Shown piece after piece: positions 1 to 8,987 of a stretch of 64,000 nt of DNA (position 1 is its first letter; every line of letters begins with the position of its first letter). Both the position numbers and the translations under genes were made by a program. Where the stretch lies: contig CANJRX010000005.1 in NCBI GenBank assembly GCA_947476895.1, positions 85,262 to 149,261 on the forward strand. The letters are read 5' to 3'. This DNA comes from Fidelibacterota bacterium. Lineage in GTDB: Bacteria > Pseudomonadota > Alphaproteobacteria > Rhodospirillales > Rhodospirillaceae. A model generated the notes under the pieces. The model searched no databases and had not been told where the DNA came from. It saw only the letters and a list, made by a program, of their open reading frames with translations.

Positions 1-1818
1 CGTCTGGCCTGCCTTAGCTTGATCCGCCCCACATCACGCCAACTCGGTAGCCACGAAACCGCAGCCTTCTTGACGGCCTCTTACGCCGTCGGTGCGCCGA
101 ACGCCGGTAGCGAAGACGTTGCACGCGCGGCTGCCGCCAGCACGGTGGACGTGGAAACCATCGAAAATGTTCAGCCCGAACCCATGAAGCATGTGCGCGA
201 ACCCGCGGCATCTGCTGAGGGCACTCCGAAAACCGCAGCGGGCGAAAATGAAACACCGCCCCTGCCCGCGTCGAAGAAATTTGATGGTTCAGAATCAGCT
301 GCTTCGCCGTCATTTTCCAAAAGCCCGGCGTTGGCGTCAGAAGACACCGCGCGCCCGAACGCTGCCGGCACCGACGAACGCACAGCCGTCACAGCCACGC
401 AAAACTATCCCTGGAATACGGTTGCCTATTTGCAAGTGGCCTATCCAGGCGGCGCCAATTACCGCTGCACAGCTACGATCATCAGCCCTTACACTGTGCT
501 CACCGCCGGTCACTGCGTTCACAATCGCACGCGCGGCGGCTACATCACATCGGCGCGCGTTTATCCCGGCCAGAGTCAGCCATCACTTGGCAGTAACCAA
601 GCCATTCGTCCTTACGGCGTAAAGTCGGACGTCTCGTCGGTGCAGACCACGCAGGAATGGACGCAGATCTCAGGCAACGATACCTATCCGACGACGGATT
701 ACCGACACGATTTCGCGGCCATCGAATTCACCACGCCGTTCACGCATACATCCACGTTCATGCCAGTGTTGTATGGCAGCGTGACCACGCCCGTCACGGC
801 CGCCGGATATCCCGCCGTTGTACAAGGCGGCAGCAACTTCGGCCTTTATGCCGACACCGACGCTGAAACCAGCCGTTCAGCCAGCACAAAGAAATCTCAC
901 GTACGTGAATTCGCGGTGGATGCGTCCGGTGGAAACTCGGGCGGACCGTTCATCTATACCAACCCCACCACCGGCCAGAGCTACCTTGTCGGCTCGCTGT
1001 CTTACGGCGACGAGCTTGACGATCGCGCCGGCGGTCCTTGGTATGACTCCTGGAACTATGAATTGCTCAACAGCTGGGTCAGCTGGAGACCGGGCCGCGA
1101 AAGCATCGCTGGCTCCACCACCGGCCTCAGAGTCGCCAGCGTCTACGGTTCGCAGCAGCATAACTTTGTATCTTATTTGCGCTTCTACAATGACGGCGCC
1201 ACCGCAGGAACCGTCGATGTCACGCTGGCGGACTATGCTACCGGCAACATCCTCGGCACATGGCGCAGCCCCAGCTTGGCGGCGAGAAGTTCGCGCCAGT
1301 TCTCGATCGCCGAAATCGAAGACGATACCAACGTGCCGTTCGAAAAAGCGGCGACCTATTCCGTTTCTATACGGCCGACGTTTTCCGGCAGCTTCCAAAA
1401 CGCGCTGTGGAGCAACCTGACGGGGTCACTCAGCAACCTCAGCACCTGCAGCCAGCCTTCTGCGTCCAGCGGACACTTGATCATGAACTTCCATTCATCG
1501 CTGCTCGACAATGGCTATCCCTCGGTGATGATTGTGCACAACACCAGTGCCGCCGCGGCCCAGCCTCAGTTCACCATTGTCGATGCTGCGACGGGTGCGT
1601 CGTTAGGCACCTTCTCGCTCGGCGTTATGGCGGGAAATACACAGAAGGTTCTAACCGCAGCGCAAATTGAAGCGGCTGCGGGAATCAGCCCGAACGGCCG
1701 GTATCACTACAATATTCGGGCGGAAGGCACCTTCGACGGCTACATGCAGCATCTGCTCAACAACCAGAACGTCCATCTTGTCACGGACATGACTGCGAAT
1801 TGTCAGCTGTCGCCTTAA
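1..1818 (+). CDS. Secreted V8/trypsin-like serine protease, 5'-truncated by window edge
   Basis: The frame is open from base 1, and its first residues align with residues about 80-110 of the paralogue at 1932-4001 (RL.C.S..RPT.RQL), so the true start and signal peptide lie upstream. The TTG at 19 is not the start. After a low-complexity Pro/Ala/Glu segment comes a chymotrypsin-fold protease domain. The catalytic triad is visible: His in TAGHC (codon 511-513), Asp in HDFAAIEF (709-711) and Ser in GGNSGGP (937-939). About 240 residues follow that resemble beta-rich C-terminal modules. The substrate is unknown; an exported peptidase is inferred from the paralogue's signal peptide. The next gene is the tandem paralogue, about 110 bp downstream. 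Family assignment is firm, biological role is not. Confidence 0.85.
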   Translation, partial: RLACLSLIRPTSRQLGSHETAAFLTASYAVGAPNAGSEDVARAAAASTVDVETIENVQPEPMKHVREPAASAEGTPKTAAGENETPPLPASKKFDGSESAASPSFSKSPALASEDTARPNAAGTDERTAVTATQNYPWNTVAYLQVAYPGGANYRCTATIISPYTVLTAGHCVHNRTRGGYITSARVYPGQSQPSLGSNQAIRPYGVKSDVSSVQTTQEWTQISGNDTYPTTDYRHDFAAIEFTTPFTHTSTFMPVLYGSVTTPVTAAGYPAVVQGGSNFGLYADTDAETSRSASTKKSHVREFAVDASGGNSGGPFIYTNPTTGQSYLVGSLSYGDELDDRAGGPWYDSWNYELLNSWVSWRPGRESIAGSTTGLRVASVYGSQQHNFVSYLRFYNDGATAGTVDVTLADYATGNILGTWRSPSLAARSSRQFSIAEIEDDTNVPFEKAATYSVSIRPTFSGSFQNALWSNLTGSLSNLSTCSQPSASSGHLIMNFHSSLLDNGYPSVMIVHNTSAAAAQPQFTIVDAATGASLGTFSLGVMAGNTQKVLTAAQIEAAAGISPNGRYHYNIRAEGTFDGYMQHLLNNQNVHLVTDMTANCQLSP

Positions 1819-1931
1819 GCCAAGATCAAAGGCGCCAGTTTTAGTGTGGATTACAGAGTTGTATCGCCATTTTTACGAGGATCGACTATAGTCAGCGCGG
1901 GAAGGATTTGCTGACGGAGTAATATGACTGC

Positions 1932-4001
1932 ATGAGTCCGATCCTTCCGCGTGCGCGCTTTGCGCCCCTTCTTTTTACCGCTGCTTTTTACAACCTGTCC
2001 GCCTTCGCCGCCGAAAGTACGGCGCCGCGTCTGCCGGATATGTCGTCCTATAACTGCGCGGCTGTGCAGCAGCAGACAACCGCCCGCAGCCGGCACATTG
2101 GCCAAGTCATCGGCGGTATCTATAACGAGTGGCACGAGATTTATGTGCAGGCCGGGACCCAAGAGCGTCTGGGCTGCATCAGCATGGCCCGCCCAACGCC
2201 GCGGCAGTTGACGCGTGAAGACGCCGAAGACTTTCTAATGCGCTCGCTTGCTGTCGGCGCTGCGCCCGCTGCAGCATCTGCCGACACATCCAACGACCAC
2301 CGCCAAGCCGCACCCGAGGCTGAGCAACCGGTCTACGTGCAACCGGAACCGCTGAAACGCGTGAAACCGGAAGCGCCACCCGCAAGCAGTCTGCAAGGTG
2401 GCGCGGAGCAGAAATCGAGCGCGCCTGAATTACCGCCCATTCCTGCCACTAAAAATTTCGATGAACAGACGCCAGCCCCGACGACGCCGGCTGCGCCTGC
2501 AAAAGAGCGCAGCTCAGGTTACGCTGCGCCCGACGAGTCTGCAGCGACCCCACTGACCGTGGGGGTCGATGATCGCCAAGTCATCACCACGACGCAGATT
2601 TATCCGTGGAATACGGTGGCGTATCTTGAGGTGAGCTATCCGCAAGGCGGCAACTTTCGGTGCAGCGCGACAGCGGTAAGCCCTTACGTTGTCGTTACCG
2701 CCGGCCACTGCGTTCATAACAGAACGCGCGGCGGCTATATTTCCTCAGCCCGTGTTTATCCGGGCCAGAGCCAAGCCACGCCGGGCGGCAGCGTCACGCG
2801 CCCCTACGGCCTGAAGAGCGATCTTTTCGCCGCGCAAACCACGCAGCAGTGGACCGAGATTTCGGGCGACGATTCCTACTTCATCACGCAGTACCGCTAC
2901 GATATGGCCGCGATCGAGTTCAGGACGCCGTTCACCTATACCAGCACATTCATCCCCGTACTCTACAGCAGCACGAGCGGCCCCATCACCAATGCGGGCT
3001 ACCCGGCTGACTTCAATAACAGCACATCGTACGGGCTATATTCCGACAGCGGCCCGGAGACCTCGCGTTCGATTTCCCAGTATCGTTCATCGCATGTGCG
3101 CGAGTTTGCGACAGATGCTTCGGGCGGCAACTCCGGCGGGCCATTTATCTATACTGATCCCGCCACCAATCAGCGCTATCTGGTCGGCTCGCTGTCTTAC
3201 GGCGAAGAGATGGACGATCAATCGGGCGGCCCTTGGTACGACTCATGGAACCAAGCCCTCTTAAGCGGATGGGTAAGCTGGACGCCGGCCGCTGCCGCGG
3301 GCACAACCGGCGGCTTGCGTGTGGCGAGCGTTTTCAGCGCAACACAGCCCAACTTCCTGTCCTATTTGCGCTTCTATAATTCCAGCTCTATCGCTGGGAC
3401 CGTCGATGTCACCTTGGCCGATTATGATACCGGCGCGGTGCTGGCGACATGGACCAGCCCTACCATTGCGCCGCGCAGCTCTAAGCAATTCGCGATCGAT
3501 ACGTTGGAAGCCAACACCAACCTGCCCTTCATCAAGTCAGCGATCTACGCGATCTCGGTGCGCCCGACATTTACGGGACTTTTCCAAAACGTGCTGTGGC
3601 GCAGACGCGAATCAACGCTGTCCAACACCAGCACCTGCGACCTGCAGTCCACCGAGCAGATGACGCTTATCAACGTTCATTCCAGTCTGCTGTCGGGCTA
3701 TCCCGCGGCTGTGGTTGTGCACAATACGGGCACGAGCGGCGTGAACGTGTCGCTTGGCATCTATAACGCCGACAACGGTGTGCGCCTTGGGACTTTTGCG
3801 ACCGGCGTCATCCCCGCGAACGCGCAGAGAATGTACGGCGTTTCGTCACTAGAGAGCGGTGCGGGCATTACGCCCAGCAACGTCTTTCACTACGTCGTCA
3901 AAGCCGATGCGCCCTTCACGGGCTATCTGCAGCATTTGATGAACAATGTGTCCGCAGGCTTCACGACCGACATGACCGAGACCTGCGCGTTGAATCCGTA
4001 A
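1932..4001 (+). CDS. Secreted V8/trypsin-like serine protease (tandem paralogue)
   Basis: This 689-residue protein begins with a signal peptide that likely ends at AFA/AES (residue ~27). An N-terminal segment of ~60 residues and a Pro/Ala-rich linker (residues ~110-215) precede a chymotrypsin-fold domain with His259 (TAGHC), Asp324 (YDMAAIEF) and Ser401 (GGNSGGP). A C-terminal half of ~240 residues matches that of the gene upstream. The ATG at 1932 is preferred because it gives the signal peptide. An earlier ATG at 1924 opens only a three-codon frame whose stop overlaps the start (ATGA). It resembles secreted V8-like endopeptidases; the target is unknown. It converges with folA, with six bases between the stops. 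Confidence 0.87.
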   Translation: MSPILPRARFAPLLFTAAFYNLSAFAAESTAPRLPDMSSYNCAAVQQQTTARSRHIGQVIGGIYNEWHEIYVQAGTQERLGCISMARPTPRQLTREDAEDFLMRSLAVGAAPAAASADTSNDHRQAAPEAEQPVYVQPEPLKRVKPEAPPASSLQGGAEQKSSAPELPPIPATKNFDEQTPAPTTPAAPAKERSSGYAAPDESAATPLTVGVDDRQVITTTQIYPWNTVAYLEVSYPQGGNFRCSATAVSPYVVVTAGHCVHNRTRGGYISSARVYPGQSQATPGGSVTRPYGLKSDLFAAQTTQQWTEISGDDSYFITQYRYDMAAIEFRTPFTYTSTFIPVLYSSTSGPITNAGYPADFNNSTSYGLYSDSGPETSRSISQYRSSHVREFATDASGGNSGGPFIYTDPATNQRYLVGSLSYGEEMDDQSGGPWYDSWNQALLSGWVSWTPAAAAGTTGGLRVASVFSATQPNFLSYLRFYNSSSIAGTVDVTLADYDTGAVLATWTSPTIAPRSSKQFAIDTLEANTNLPFIKSAIYAISVRPTFTGLFQNVLWRRRESTLSNTSTCDLQSTEQMTLINVHSSLLSGYPAAVVVHNTGTSGVNVSLGIYNADNGVRLGTFATGVIPANAQRMYGVSSLESGAGITPSNVFHYVVKADAPFTGYLQHLMNNVSAGFTTDMTETCALNP

Positions 4002-4007
4002 CGCGGA

Positions 4008-4586
4008 TTACGCGACGCGGTCCAGGATAACAAAACTAAAGGCCGGCAAGCCGTCCTTGGCCTCGTGGCGCTCGCGAGCGGTTTCCGTCCAACCTTGCGC
4101 TAGATCGAGCTTCAAAATTGTATCGCCTTCGAAAGCGCCGTGCACTTCGGTCAGGTAAATGCGATCGGCGCGCGCAAGGGTCTGGCGATAAATATCCGCG
4201 CCGCCGATAACCGCGATCTCATCCACGCCACTGCGATGCACTTCTTCATAGGCCACGGCAAAAGCCGTCGCTAGATCTTCGGCCACCACCGCGCCCACGG
4301 CGATATCGCGGGACTGCCAGGTCTGGTCGCGTGTCACGACAATGTTGGTGCGACGCGGCAGCGGCTTGCCGATGGATTCGTAGGTCTTGCGGCCCATGAT
4401 CACGGGCTTGCCCAAAGTCACCCGTTTGAAGAACTGCAGGTCGGCCGGAATGTGCCAGGGCAACTTGCCGTCCTTGCCGATGACACCGTTATCGGCCCGG
4501 GCGACCACAAGTGTAATCTTGGGACCTCTCGTATTCAGCGGGCTCGCGGGGATGTTATCGGCGGTCATAGGGCTGTCGCAGTGCAC
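4008..4586 (-). CDS. folA: Dihydrofolate reductase
   Basis: It reduces dihydrofolate to tetrahydrofolate with NADPH, regenerating the cofactor that thymidylate synthase oxidises. The 192-residue product carries the DHFR core: substrate-loop NGVIG..GKLPWHIPADLQFFKR with Asp49 as the catalytic acid, the GRKTYESIGKPLP motif, and IGGADIY near the NADP site. About 20 residues precede the conserved core, so the ATG encoding the internal MTADN (7th codon) is also a possible start. thyA lies ~530 bp away on the same strand, but a small plus-strand gene sits between, so the usual thyA-folA operon is interrupted here. Confidence 0.95.
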   Translation of the reverse strand: MHCDSPMTADNIPASPLNTRGPKITLVVARADNGVIGKDGKLPWHIPADLQFFKRVTLGKPVIMGRKTYESIGKPLPRRTNIVVTRDQTWQSRDIAVGAVVAEDLATAFAVAYEEVHRSGVDEIAVIGGADIYRQTLARADRIYLTEVHGAFEGDTILKLDLAQGWTETARERHEAKDGLPAFSFVILDRVA

Positions 4587-4770
4587 TCATACATTCGACG
4601 CAATTGGGCTGTTGAATAGCTTTCGTAACGCAGCTTAACAGCCGCTGGAAAGACCGGGAAATTATATGATCCGGTGAAAAAACAGCATGTTACTCTTGAT
4701 GGTCGCTTCGCTAAGATATACCAGTAAGTCGCTTTAGGTCACAATTCATGCTCGCAGGGAGAAGTCCGCG

Positions 4771-5061
4771 ATGAGCCGTATCACCAAAATCAGTGGCGTA
4801 TTTGCCGCAATCATGACCCTTTCCGTGAGCGGCGCTTATGCCGCCGAATCAAAGTGCGGTGGTCAGCCGCCGGTGCCGGATCTTCCGGCCGATGGCGCTG
4901 CGCTCGCCAGCAAGGAAATGGATGCCGTTGCTAAGGGCTTCGACGATTATCAGGCGAAGTTCCAAGAGCACAACAAGTGCGCCGTTGAAGAGTTCAACGC
5001 CACGCAAGCCAAATTCGAAACCATCATCGACGCCTACTCGTCGAAGGGTAAGAAGAAATAA
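4771..5061 (+). CDS. Small secreted hypothetical protein
   Basis: I do not recognise this 96-residue protein. It has a clear signal peptide (basic MSRITK, hydrophobic core, cleavage near AYA/AES at residue ~25). The mature part is about 70 residues, mostly helical by composition, with two cysteines (KCGG and NKCAV) that could form one disulfide, and a lysine-rich tail (KGKKK). An AGGGAG ribosome-binding site lies about 7 bases before the ATG. It is monocistronic: a divergent gene (folA) lies upstream and a strong hairpin terminator at 5090-5120 downstream. A periplasmic location is inferred; the function is unknown. Confidence 0.75.
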   Translation: MSRITKISGVFAAIMTLSVSGAYAAESKCGGQPPVPDLPADGAALASKEMDAVAKGFDDYQAKFQEHNKCAVEEFNATQAKFETIIDAYSSKGKKK

Positions 5062-5089
5062 GCTCACGCTTCATTGCGTTGGGATGAAA

Positions 5090-5120
5090 GGGCGGATCGC
5101 AAGATCCGCCCTTTTCTTTT
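5090..5120 (+). terminator. Rho-independent terminator, possibly bidirectional
   Basis: A perfect 9-bp stem (GGGCGGATC / GATCCGCCC) with a GCAA tetraloop is followed by TTTTCTTTT. It ends the small secreted gene. The T-tract runs into the thyA stop codon on the other strand; read from thyA the same stem is followed by a short TTT, so it may serve both genes. Confidence 0.9.
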
Positions 5121-5913
5121 AGACCGCGACTTTGGCCGCGATATGCGGATGCGGATCGTAGTTCTGCAGCGTGAAATCGGCGTAGGTGAACCCGAAGATA
5201 TCGGTGACTGCCGGATTAATCTGCATGGTCGGCAACGGGCGCGGCGCGCGGCCCAATTGGATATGCGCCTGCTCGATATGATTGGAATAAAGGTGCGCAT
5301 CACCCAGGGTGTGAATGAATTCGCCCGGCTTTAAGCCCGTCACCTGCGCCACCATCATGGTGAGCAGCGCGTAAGACGCGATGTTGTAGGGCACGCCGAG
5401 GAAAATATCGCCGCTGCGCTGATACAGCTGGCACGACAGCTTGCCGTCCGCGACATAGAACTGGAACAAGGTGTGGCACGGCGGCAGCGCCATTTTATCC
5501 ACCTCGCCCGGATTCCAGGCCGACACGATATGGCGGCGGCTATCCGGATTCTTTTTAATCGACGCGATGACATTGGAAATTTGGTCGACCGTACCGCCAT
5601 CCGGTGTTGGCCAGCTGCGCCACTGGCGGCCATATACGGGACCCAGCTCGCCGTTCTCGTCGGCCCATTCATCCCAGATCGAAACGCCGTTTTCCTTGAG
5701 ATAGGCGATGTTGGTATCGCCGCGTAAAAGCCACAGCAACTCATATGTGATCGATTTCAGATGAAGCTTCTTCGTGGTCAACAGCGGAAAGCCGTCGGCC
5801 AGGTTGAAGCGCATTTGGTGGCCGAACACGCTGAGCGTTCCGGTGCCGGTGCGGTCGGACTTTTTGGCGCCGGTCCGCAAAACAAGGTCGAGCAGATCAA
5901 GATATTGTTGCAT
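5119..5913 (-). CDS. thyA: Thymidylate synthase
   Basis: It methylates dUMP to dTMP using methylene-tetrahydrofolate, yielding dihydrofolate for FolA. The 264-residue length equals the E. coli enzyme. Visible signature residues are Arg21 in DRTGTGT, Arg126/Arg127 in the SRRHIV phosphate-binding segment, the nucleophile Cys146 in LPPCHTLFQ, and [20 protein letters not shown]. The C-terminus HIAAKVAV matches the family's conserved end. The plus-strand equivalent of a TATAAA element (5920-5925) lies only a few bases before the ATG, so the leader may be very short. The stop codon abuts the hairpin terminator at 5090-5120. Confidence 0.97.
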   Translation of the reverse strand: MQQYLDLLDLVLRTGAKKSDRTGTGTLSVFGHQMRFNLADGFPLLTTKKLHLKSITYELLWLLRGDTNIAYLKENGVSIWDEWADENGELGPVYGRQWRSWPTPDGGTVDQISNVIASIKKNPDSRRHIVSAWNPGEVDKMALPPCHTLFQFYVADGKLSCQLYQRSGDIFLGVPYNIASYALLTMMVAQVTGLKPGEFIHTLGDAHLYSNHIEQAHIQLGRAPRPLPTMQINPAVTDIFGFTYADFTLQNYDPHPHIAAKVAV

Positions 5914-6044
5914 GAGAGTTTTATAGCGCTAGAGCGCGCGCGCGCCCACTGCTCTCTGCGGCCTTTTGCAATCTTGGCTAACGCTTTGTAAAAATTCTAT
6001 TTTCGAGCTGCAGGTAGCCAAAGCGGGCACAAGCGCCTATATTG

Positions 6045-6344
6045 ATTGGGCCGCGCAAGCGGCTATGGCGCTAAACCTGCTGTGGCATAGACGTAACGGA
6101 CCCGGGGGCAGTACCCGGCGCCTCCACCATCTTCGCCCAGTTGAGAACACCGATTCTCACTGGGTTTTATGGGGGCGAATTAGGCTCGACGTGCGCAGTA
6201 AAGACAGTAGTTGTTCCCGGCATGATACCACCGTTATCGGGTCATATCTAAAAGTGCCAACGACAACGTTGCACTCGTTGAGGACGTCCGCCTCGCCGCC
6301 TAACGGCCGCTAGGTTTATACGTCCAAAGCGCGGTTCGGGGGGG
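6045..6344 (+). ncRNA. ssrA: Two-piece (permuted) transfer-messenger RNA, ssrA
   Basis: tmRNA rescues stalled ribosomes and adds a degradation tag. The order is permuted as in Alphaproteobacteria: the acceptor piece comes first and ends with an encoded CCA at 6127-6129, then a spacer, then the coding piece from 6171. The acceptor stem forms between GGGGGC (6171-6176) and GCCTCC (6120-6125); a T-arm-like GGGGGCAGTACCC precedes it. The D-arm-like GAATTAGGCTCGACG starts the coding piece. The tag frame runs from a GCC resume codon at 6256 to TAA at 6301 and encodes ANDNVALVEDVRLAA. The spacer holds an 11-bp hairpin (6136-6164), and AGGTTTA (6312-6318) can pair with TAAACCT (6072-6078) across the two pieces. 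Outer ends are estimates. Confidence 0.93.
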
Positions 6345-6372
6345 CACCGGGCAACAGAAGCCCCCCCACTTT
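6338..6372 (+). terminator. G7/C7 hairpin with T-rich tail at the end of ssrA
   Basis: Seven G (6338-6344) can pair with seven C (6361-6367) across a 16-nt loop, followed by ACTTTATTT. Its place just after the tmRNA coding piece suggests a terminator or a processing end. The loop is long, so support is moderate. Confidence 0.5.
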
Positions 6373-6400
6373 ATTTAACAGAAGCCCCCCCACTTTCTCC
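6353..6400 (+). repeat. Tandem duplication of a 24-bp unit containing a C7 run
   Basis: Units at 6353-6376 and 6377-6400 are identical over their first 20 bases (AACAGAAG, C7, ACTTT) and differ in the last four. Each copy supplies a C7 tract able to pair with the G7 tract at 6338-6344. Confidence 0.85.
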
Positions 6401-6495
6401 TCATATCCTCATGAATCACAGCCGAGTCCTTACTTAAATTCGATTGAACCGGACGCCCGTCCCGGGGAGAATACAGCTATCAACACTCGCACCTT

Positions 6496-6545
6496 GTTTT
6501 AGTGATGCAGCGCCTACGCGGTTTTAGTGATGCAGCGCCTACGCG
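6496..6545 (+). repeat. Perfect 25-bp tandem duplication upstream of sspB
   Basis: Two identical 25-bp copies (6496-6520 and 6521-6545) begin GTTTTAGTGATG and end GCCTACGCG, just ahead of the sspB start. Each contains an ATG, which makes false upstream starts (for example 6505). Confidence 0.95.
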
Positions 6546-6567
6546 GCGCAAAGGCCTTTTGGATAAA

Positions 6568-7152
6568 ATGGAAATTACCTCTCTCAGCTACGAACGCATG
6601 GTTGAAGACGCACTGCGTGGCGTGTTGCGCGAGGCTTTGAAGATCACGGCTGCGCAAGGCATGCCGGGTCAGCACCATTTCTATATTACGTTCGATACGA
6701 CGGCCCCGGACGTGCAGATTGCGGCCAGCTTGAAGGCCCTGCACCCCAGCGAAATGACGATTGTTTTGCAGCACCAGTTCTGGGACCTGCAGGTACATGA
6801 CGAGCATTTCGAAATTACCCTGAGTTTCAACGGCGTCAGCCAGCGCCTCATCGTGCCCTTTGCGGCAGTCACGGCCTTCGCCGATCCGCATGCCAAGTTC
6901 GGCCTGCAGTTCCATGTGGAATTCGAAGAGCGTTCGGGCGCCGATGAAGACGCCGACGCCGAAAATGACGACGCGGGCGATACGCCCATGAACGACATCC
7001 TGCCGGTGGACTCCTCAAAGGTGTCCCAACGGCTGAAGAGCGGACGTAAGGCGGCCACGCCGCAGGTTGCCCCCCTCGCCGCCGTCAAAAGCACCGACGA
7101 TGACGACTCGTCAGGCAAAGTGGTCACGCTCGACGCTTTCCGAAAGAAGTAG
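6568..7152 (+). CDS. sspB: SspB, ClpXP adaptor for ssrA-tagged proteins
   Basis: SspB binds the ssrA tag and tethers tagged proteins to ClpXP. From the ATG at 6568 the product has 194 residues. The family core is clear: SYERMVEDALRGVLREAL, HHFYITFDT, MTIVLQHQFWDL and RLIVPFAAVTAFADPHAKFGLQF. An acidic linker (residues ~125-145) leads to a C-terminal tail ending VVTLDAFRKK, of the kind that in this family docks on ClpX. Longer starts at 6502/6505 lie inside a 25-bp tandem duplication and add residues not typical of the family, so I reject them. The tmRNA gene that encodes its ligand lies ~225 bp upstream. Confidence 0.93.
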   Translation: MEITSLSYERMVEDALRGVLREALKITAAQGMPGQHHFYITFDTTAPDVQIAASLKALHPSEMTIVLQHQFWDLQVHDEHFEITLSFNGVSQRLIVPFAAVTAFADPHAKFGLQFHVEFEERSGADEDADAENDDAGDTPMNDILPVDSSKVSQRLKSGRKAATPQVAPLAAVKSTDDDDSSGKVVTLDAFRKK

Positions 7153-7218
7153 TCGCGCCACAAGCCTCCGCCGCATCTACCGTTTCATTTGTAACTCAGT
7201 CAGTCACGGACGCCTCTC

Positions 7219-8829
7219 ATGTTGGACGCAGCTTTCGCCGAAATCTTTCCCCTGGCCAAAGACACCACGCCCTATCGCAAGATCAGCAGCGAAGGTGTGT
7301 CGGTTGATAAATTCCGCGGCCAGGATGTGATTGCGGTCACGCAAGCCGCTATCACCAAACTGACGGCAGAAGCGTTTCGCGATCTTTCGCACCTTCTTCG
7401 CCCGGGCCACTTGAAGCAGCTGCGCGCCATCATGGACGACCCGGAAGCGTCGCCCAACGATCGCTTCGTGGCGCTTGAGCTGATGAAGAATGCCAATATC
7501 TCGGCAGGCTTTATTTTGCCCATGTGCCAAGACACCGGCACCGCCATCATCATGGGTAAAAAAGGCCAGCAGGTCTGGGTGGACGGCGACGAGTCCCAGG
7601 CCATTAGCGAAGGCGTTGCCGAAGCTTATAACAAGCTCAACCTGCGTTACTCGCAGATGAGCCCGACATCGTTGTTCGAGGAAAAGAACACCGCCAACAA
7701 TCTGCCGGCGCAGATCGATTTGTTTGCCGTACCCGGCGACACGTACAAATTCATGTTCATGGCCAAGGGCGGCGGTTCGGCCAATAAGACTTATCTGTTC
7801 CAGAAAACCAAAGCCGTGCTGAACCCAGCGGGCTTGAAGAAATTCCTCGAAGAAGAAGTGAAAGCGCTGGGCACTTCGGCCTGCCCGCCGTACCACCTCG
7901 CCATTGTCATCGGTGGCTTGTCGGCCGAGATGACGCTGAAGACGGTGAAGCTTGCGTCCTCGCGCTACCTCGACGGCCTGCCCACCAAGGGCGGCACCCA
8001 CGGCCAAGCCTTCCGCGATATCGCCATGGAACAAGAAGTGCTGGAAATGACCCGCACCATCGGCATCGGCGCGCAGTTTGGCGGCAAGTATTTCTGCCAT
8101 GACGTGCGCGTGATCCGTCTGCCGCGCCACGGCGCATCTGTTCCTGTCGGTATCGGCGTGTCGTGCTCTGCCGACCGCCAGATTTTGGGCAAGATCACCC
8201 GCGACGGATTGTATGTCGAACAGCTGGAGCCGAACCCGGCGCAGTTCATGCCCGATATTAAAAGTGAAAAATTATCCGGCGACGTCGTGAAGATCGATCT
8301 CAACCAGCCCATGGATGAAATCCGCAAGATCCTCAGCAAGTATCCGACCAAGACGCGCGTCTCGCTGACGGGTCCGATGGTGGTGGCGCGCGATATCGCC
8401 CACGCCAAATTGAAAGAACGCATCGACCGCGGCGAAGGCTTGCCCGACTACATCAAGAACATGGCCGTCTATTACGCCGGCCCCGCCAAAACGCCGACCG
8501 GCTACGCCTCGGGTGCTTTCGGCCCGACCACGGCGGGACGCATGGACTCCTACGTCGACGAATTCCAAGCCAACGGCGGCTCCATGGTGATGCTGGCCAA
8601 AGGCAACCGCTCGAAGGCCGTAACCGAAGCCTGCAAGAAACACGGCGGTTTCTATTTAGGCTCCATCGGCGGTGCCGCGGCGCTGCTGGCGGAAAACTCC
8701 ATCAAGAAAGTCGAAGTCCTGGAGTACCCCGAACTCGGCATGGAAGCCGTGTGGAAGATCGAAGTCGAAGACTTCCCGGCCTTCATCGTCGTTGACGATA
8801 AGGGCAATGATTTCTTCCAGCAGCTTTAA
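7219..8829 (+). CDS. fumA: Class I (iron-sulfur) fumarate hydratase
   Basis: It interconverts fumarate and malate in the TCA cycle using a [4Fe-4S] cluster. The 536-residue single-chain form fuses the alpha domain (residues ~1-330) and the beta domain (~350-536). Cluster-ligand cysteines are visible in [11 protein letters not shown], in [10 protein letters not shown] and in GVSCSADR. The beta domain carries GPTTAGRMD and [13 protein letters not shown]. It is monocistronic by spacing. A sequence-unrelated class II fumarase sits 1.8 kb downstream, giving one iron-dependent and one iron-independent enzyme. The symbol fumA follows the family; the local locus name may differ. Confidence 0.94.
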   Translation: MLDAAFAEIFPLAKDTTPYRKISSEGVSVDKFRGQDVIAVTQAAITKLTAEAFRDLSHLLRPGHLKQLRAIMDDPEASPNDRFVALELMKNANISAGFILPMCQDTGTAIIMGKKGQQVWVDGDESQAISEGVAEAYNKLNLRYSQMSPTSLFEEKNTANNLPAQIDLFAVPGDTYKFMFMAKGGGSANKTYLFQKTKAVLNPAGLKKFLEEEVKALGTSACPPYHLAIVIGGLSAEMTLKTVKLASSRYLDGLPTKGGTHGQAFRDIAMEQEVLEMTRTIGIGAQFGGKYFCHDVRVIRLPRHGASVPVGIGVSCSADRQILGKITRDGLYVEQLEPNPAQFMPDIKSEKLSGDVVKIDLNQPMDEIRKILSKYPTKTRVSLTGPMVVARDIAHAKLKERIDRGEGLPDYIKNMAVYYAGPAKTPTGYASGAFGPTTAGRMDSYVDEFQANGGSMVMLAKGNRSKAVTEACKKHGGFYLGSIGGAAALLAENSIKKVEVLEYPELGMEAVWKIEVEDFPAFIVVDDKGNDFFQQL

Positions 8830-8853
8830 GCGCTGTAGCAACACCCTCCAGTC

Positions 8854-8974
8854 GTCACCCTCGGGCTTGTCCCGAGGGTCCAGGGTTAAGAAACTGAGTT
8901 TCAGAAAAGGTACGGTGGTAGCTGCATGCTGTATGCCCGCCACCCTGGATCCTCGGAACAAGTCCGAGGATGAC
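8854..8974. repeat. REPIN-like element (copy 1): two inverted palindromic modules
   Basis: Two ~30-bp modules in opposite orientation bracket ~60 bp. Module one (8854-8884) contains CCTCGGGCTTGTCCCGAGG; module two (8945-8974) contains CCTCGGAACAAGTCCGAGG. Each is itself a hairpin and together they can pair. Related copies are at 58448-58590 and 60961-61104; the internal spacer here differs from those two. Confidence 0.8.
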
Positions 8975-8987
8975 AGAGGAGTAGGAT

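Noticed and set aside
7204..8130. 308-codon frame antisense to the class I fumarase
   Set aside because: A shadow of a high-GC gene; the plus-strand product is a well-conserved enzyme.
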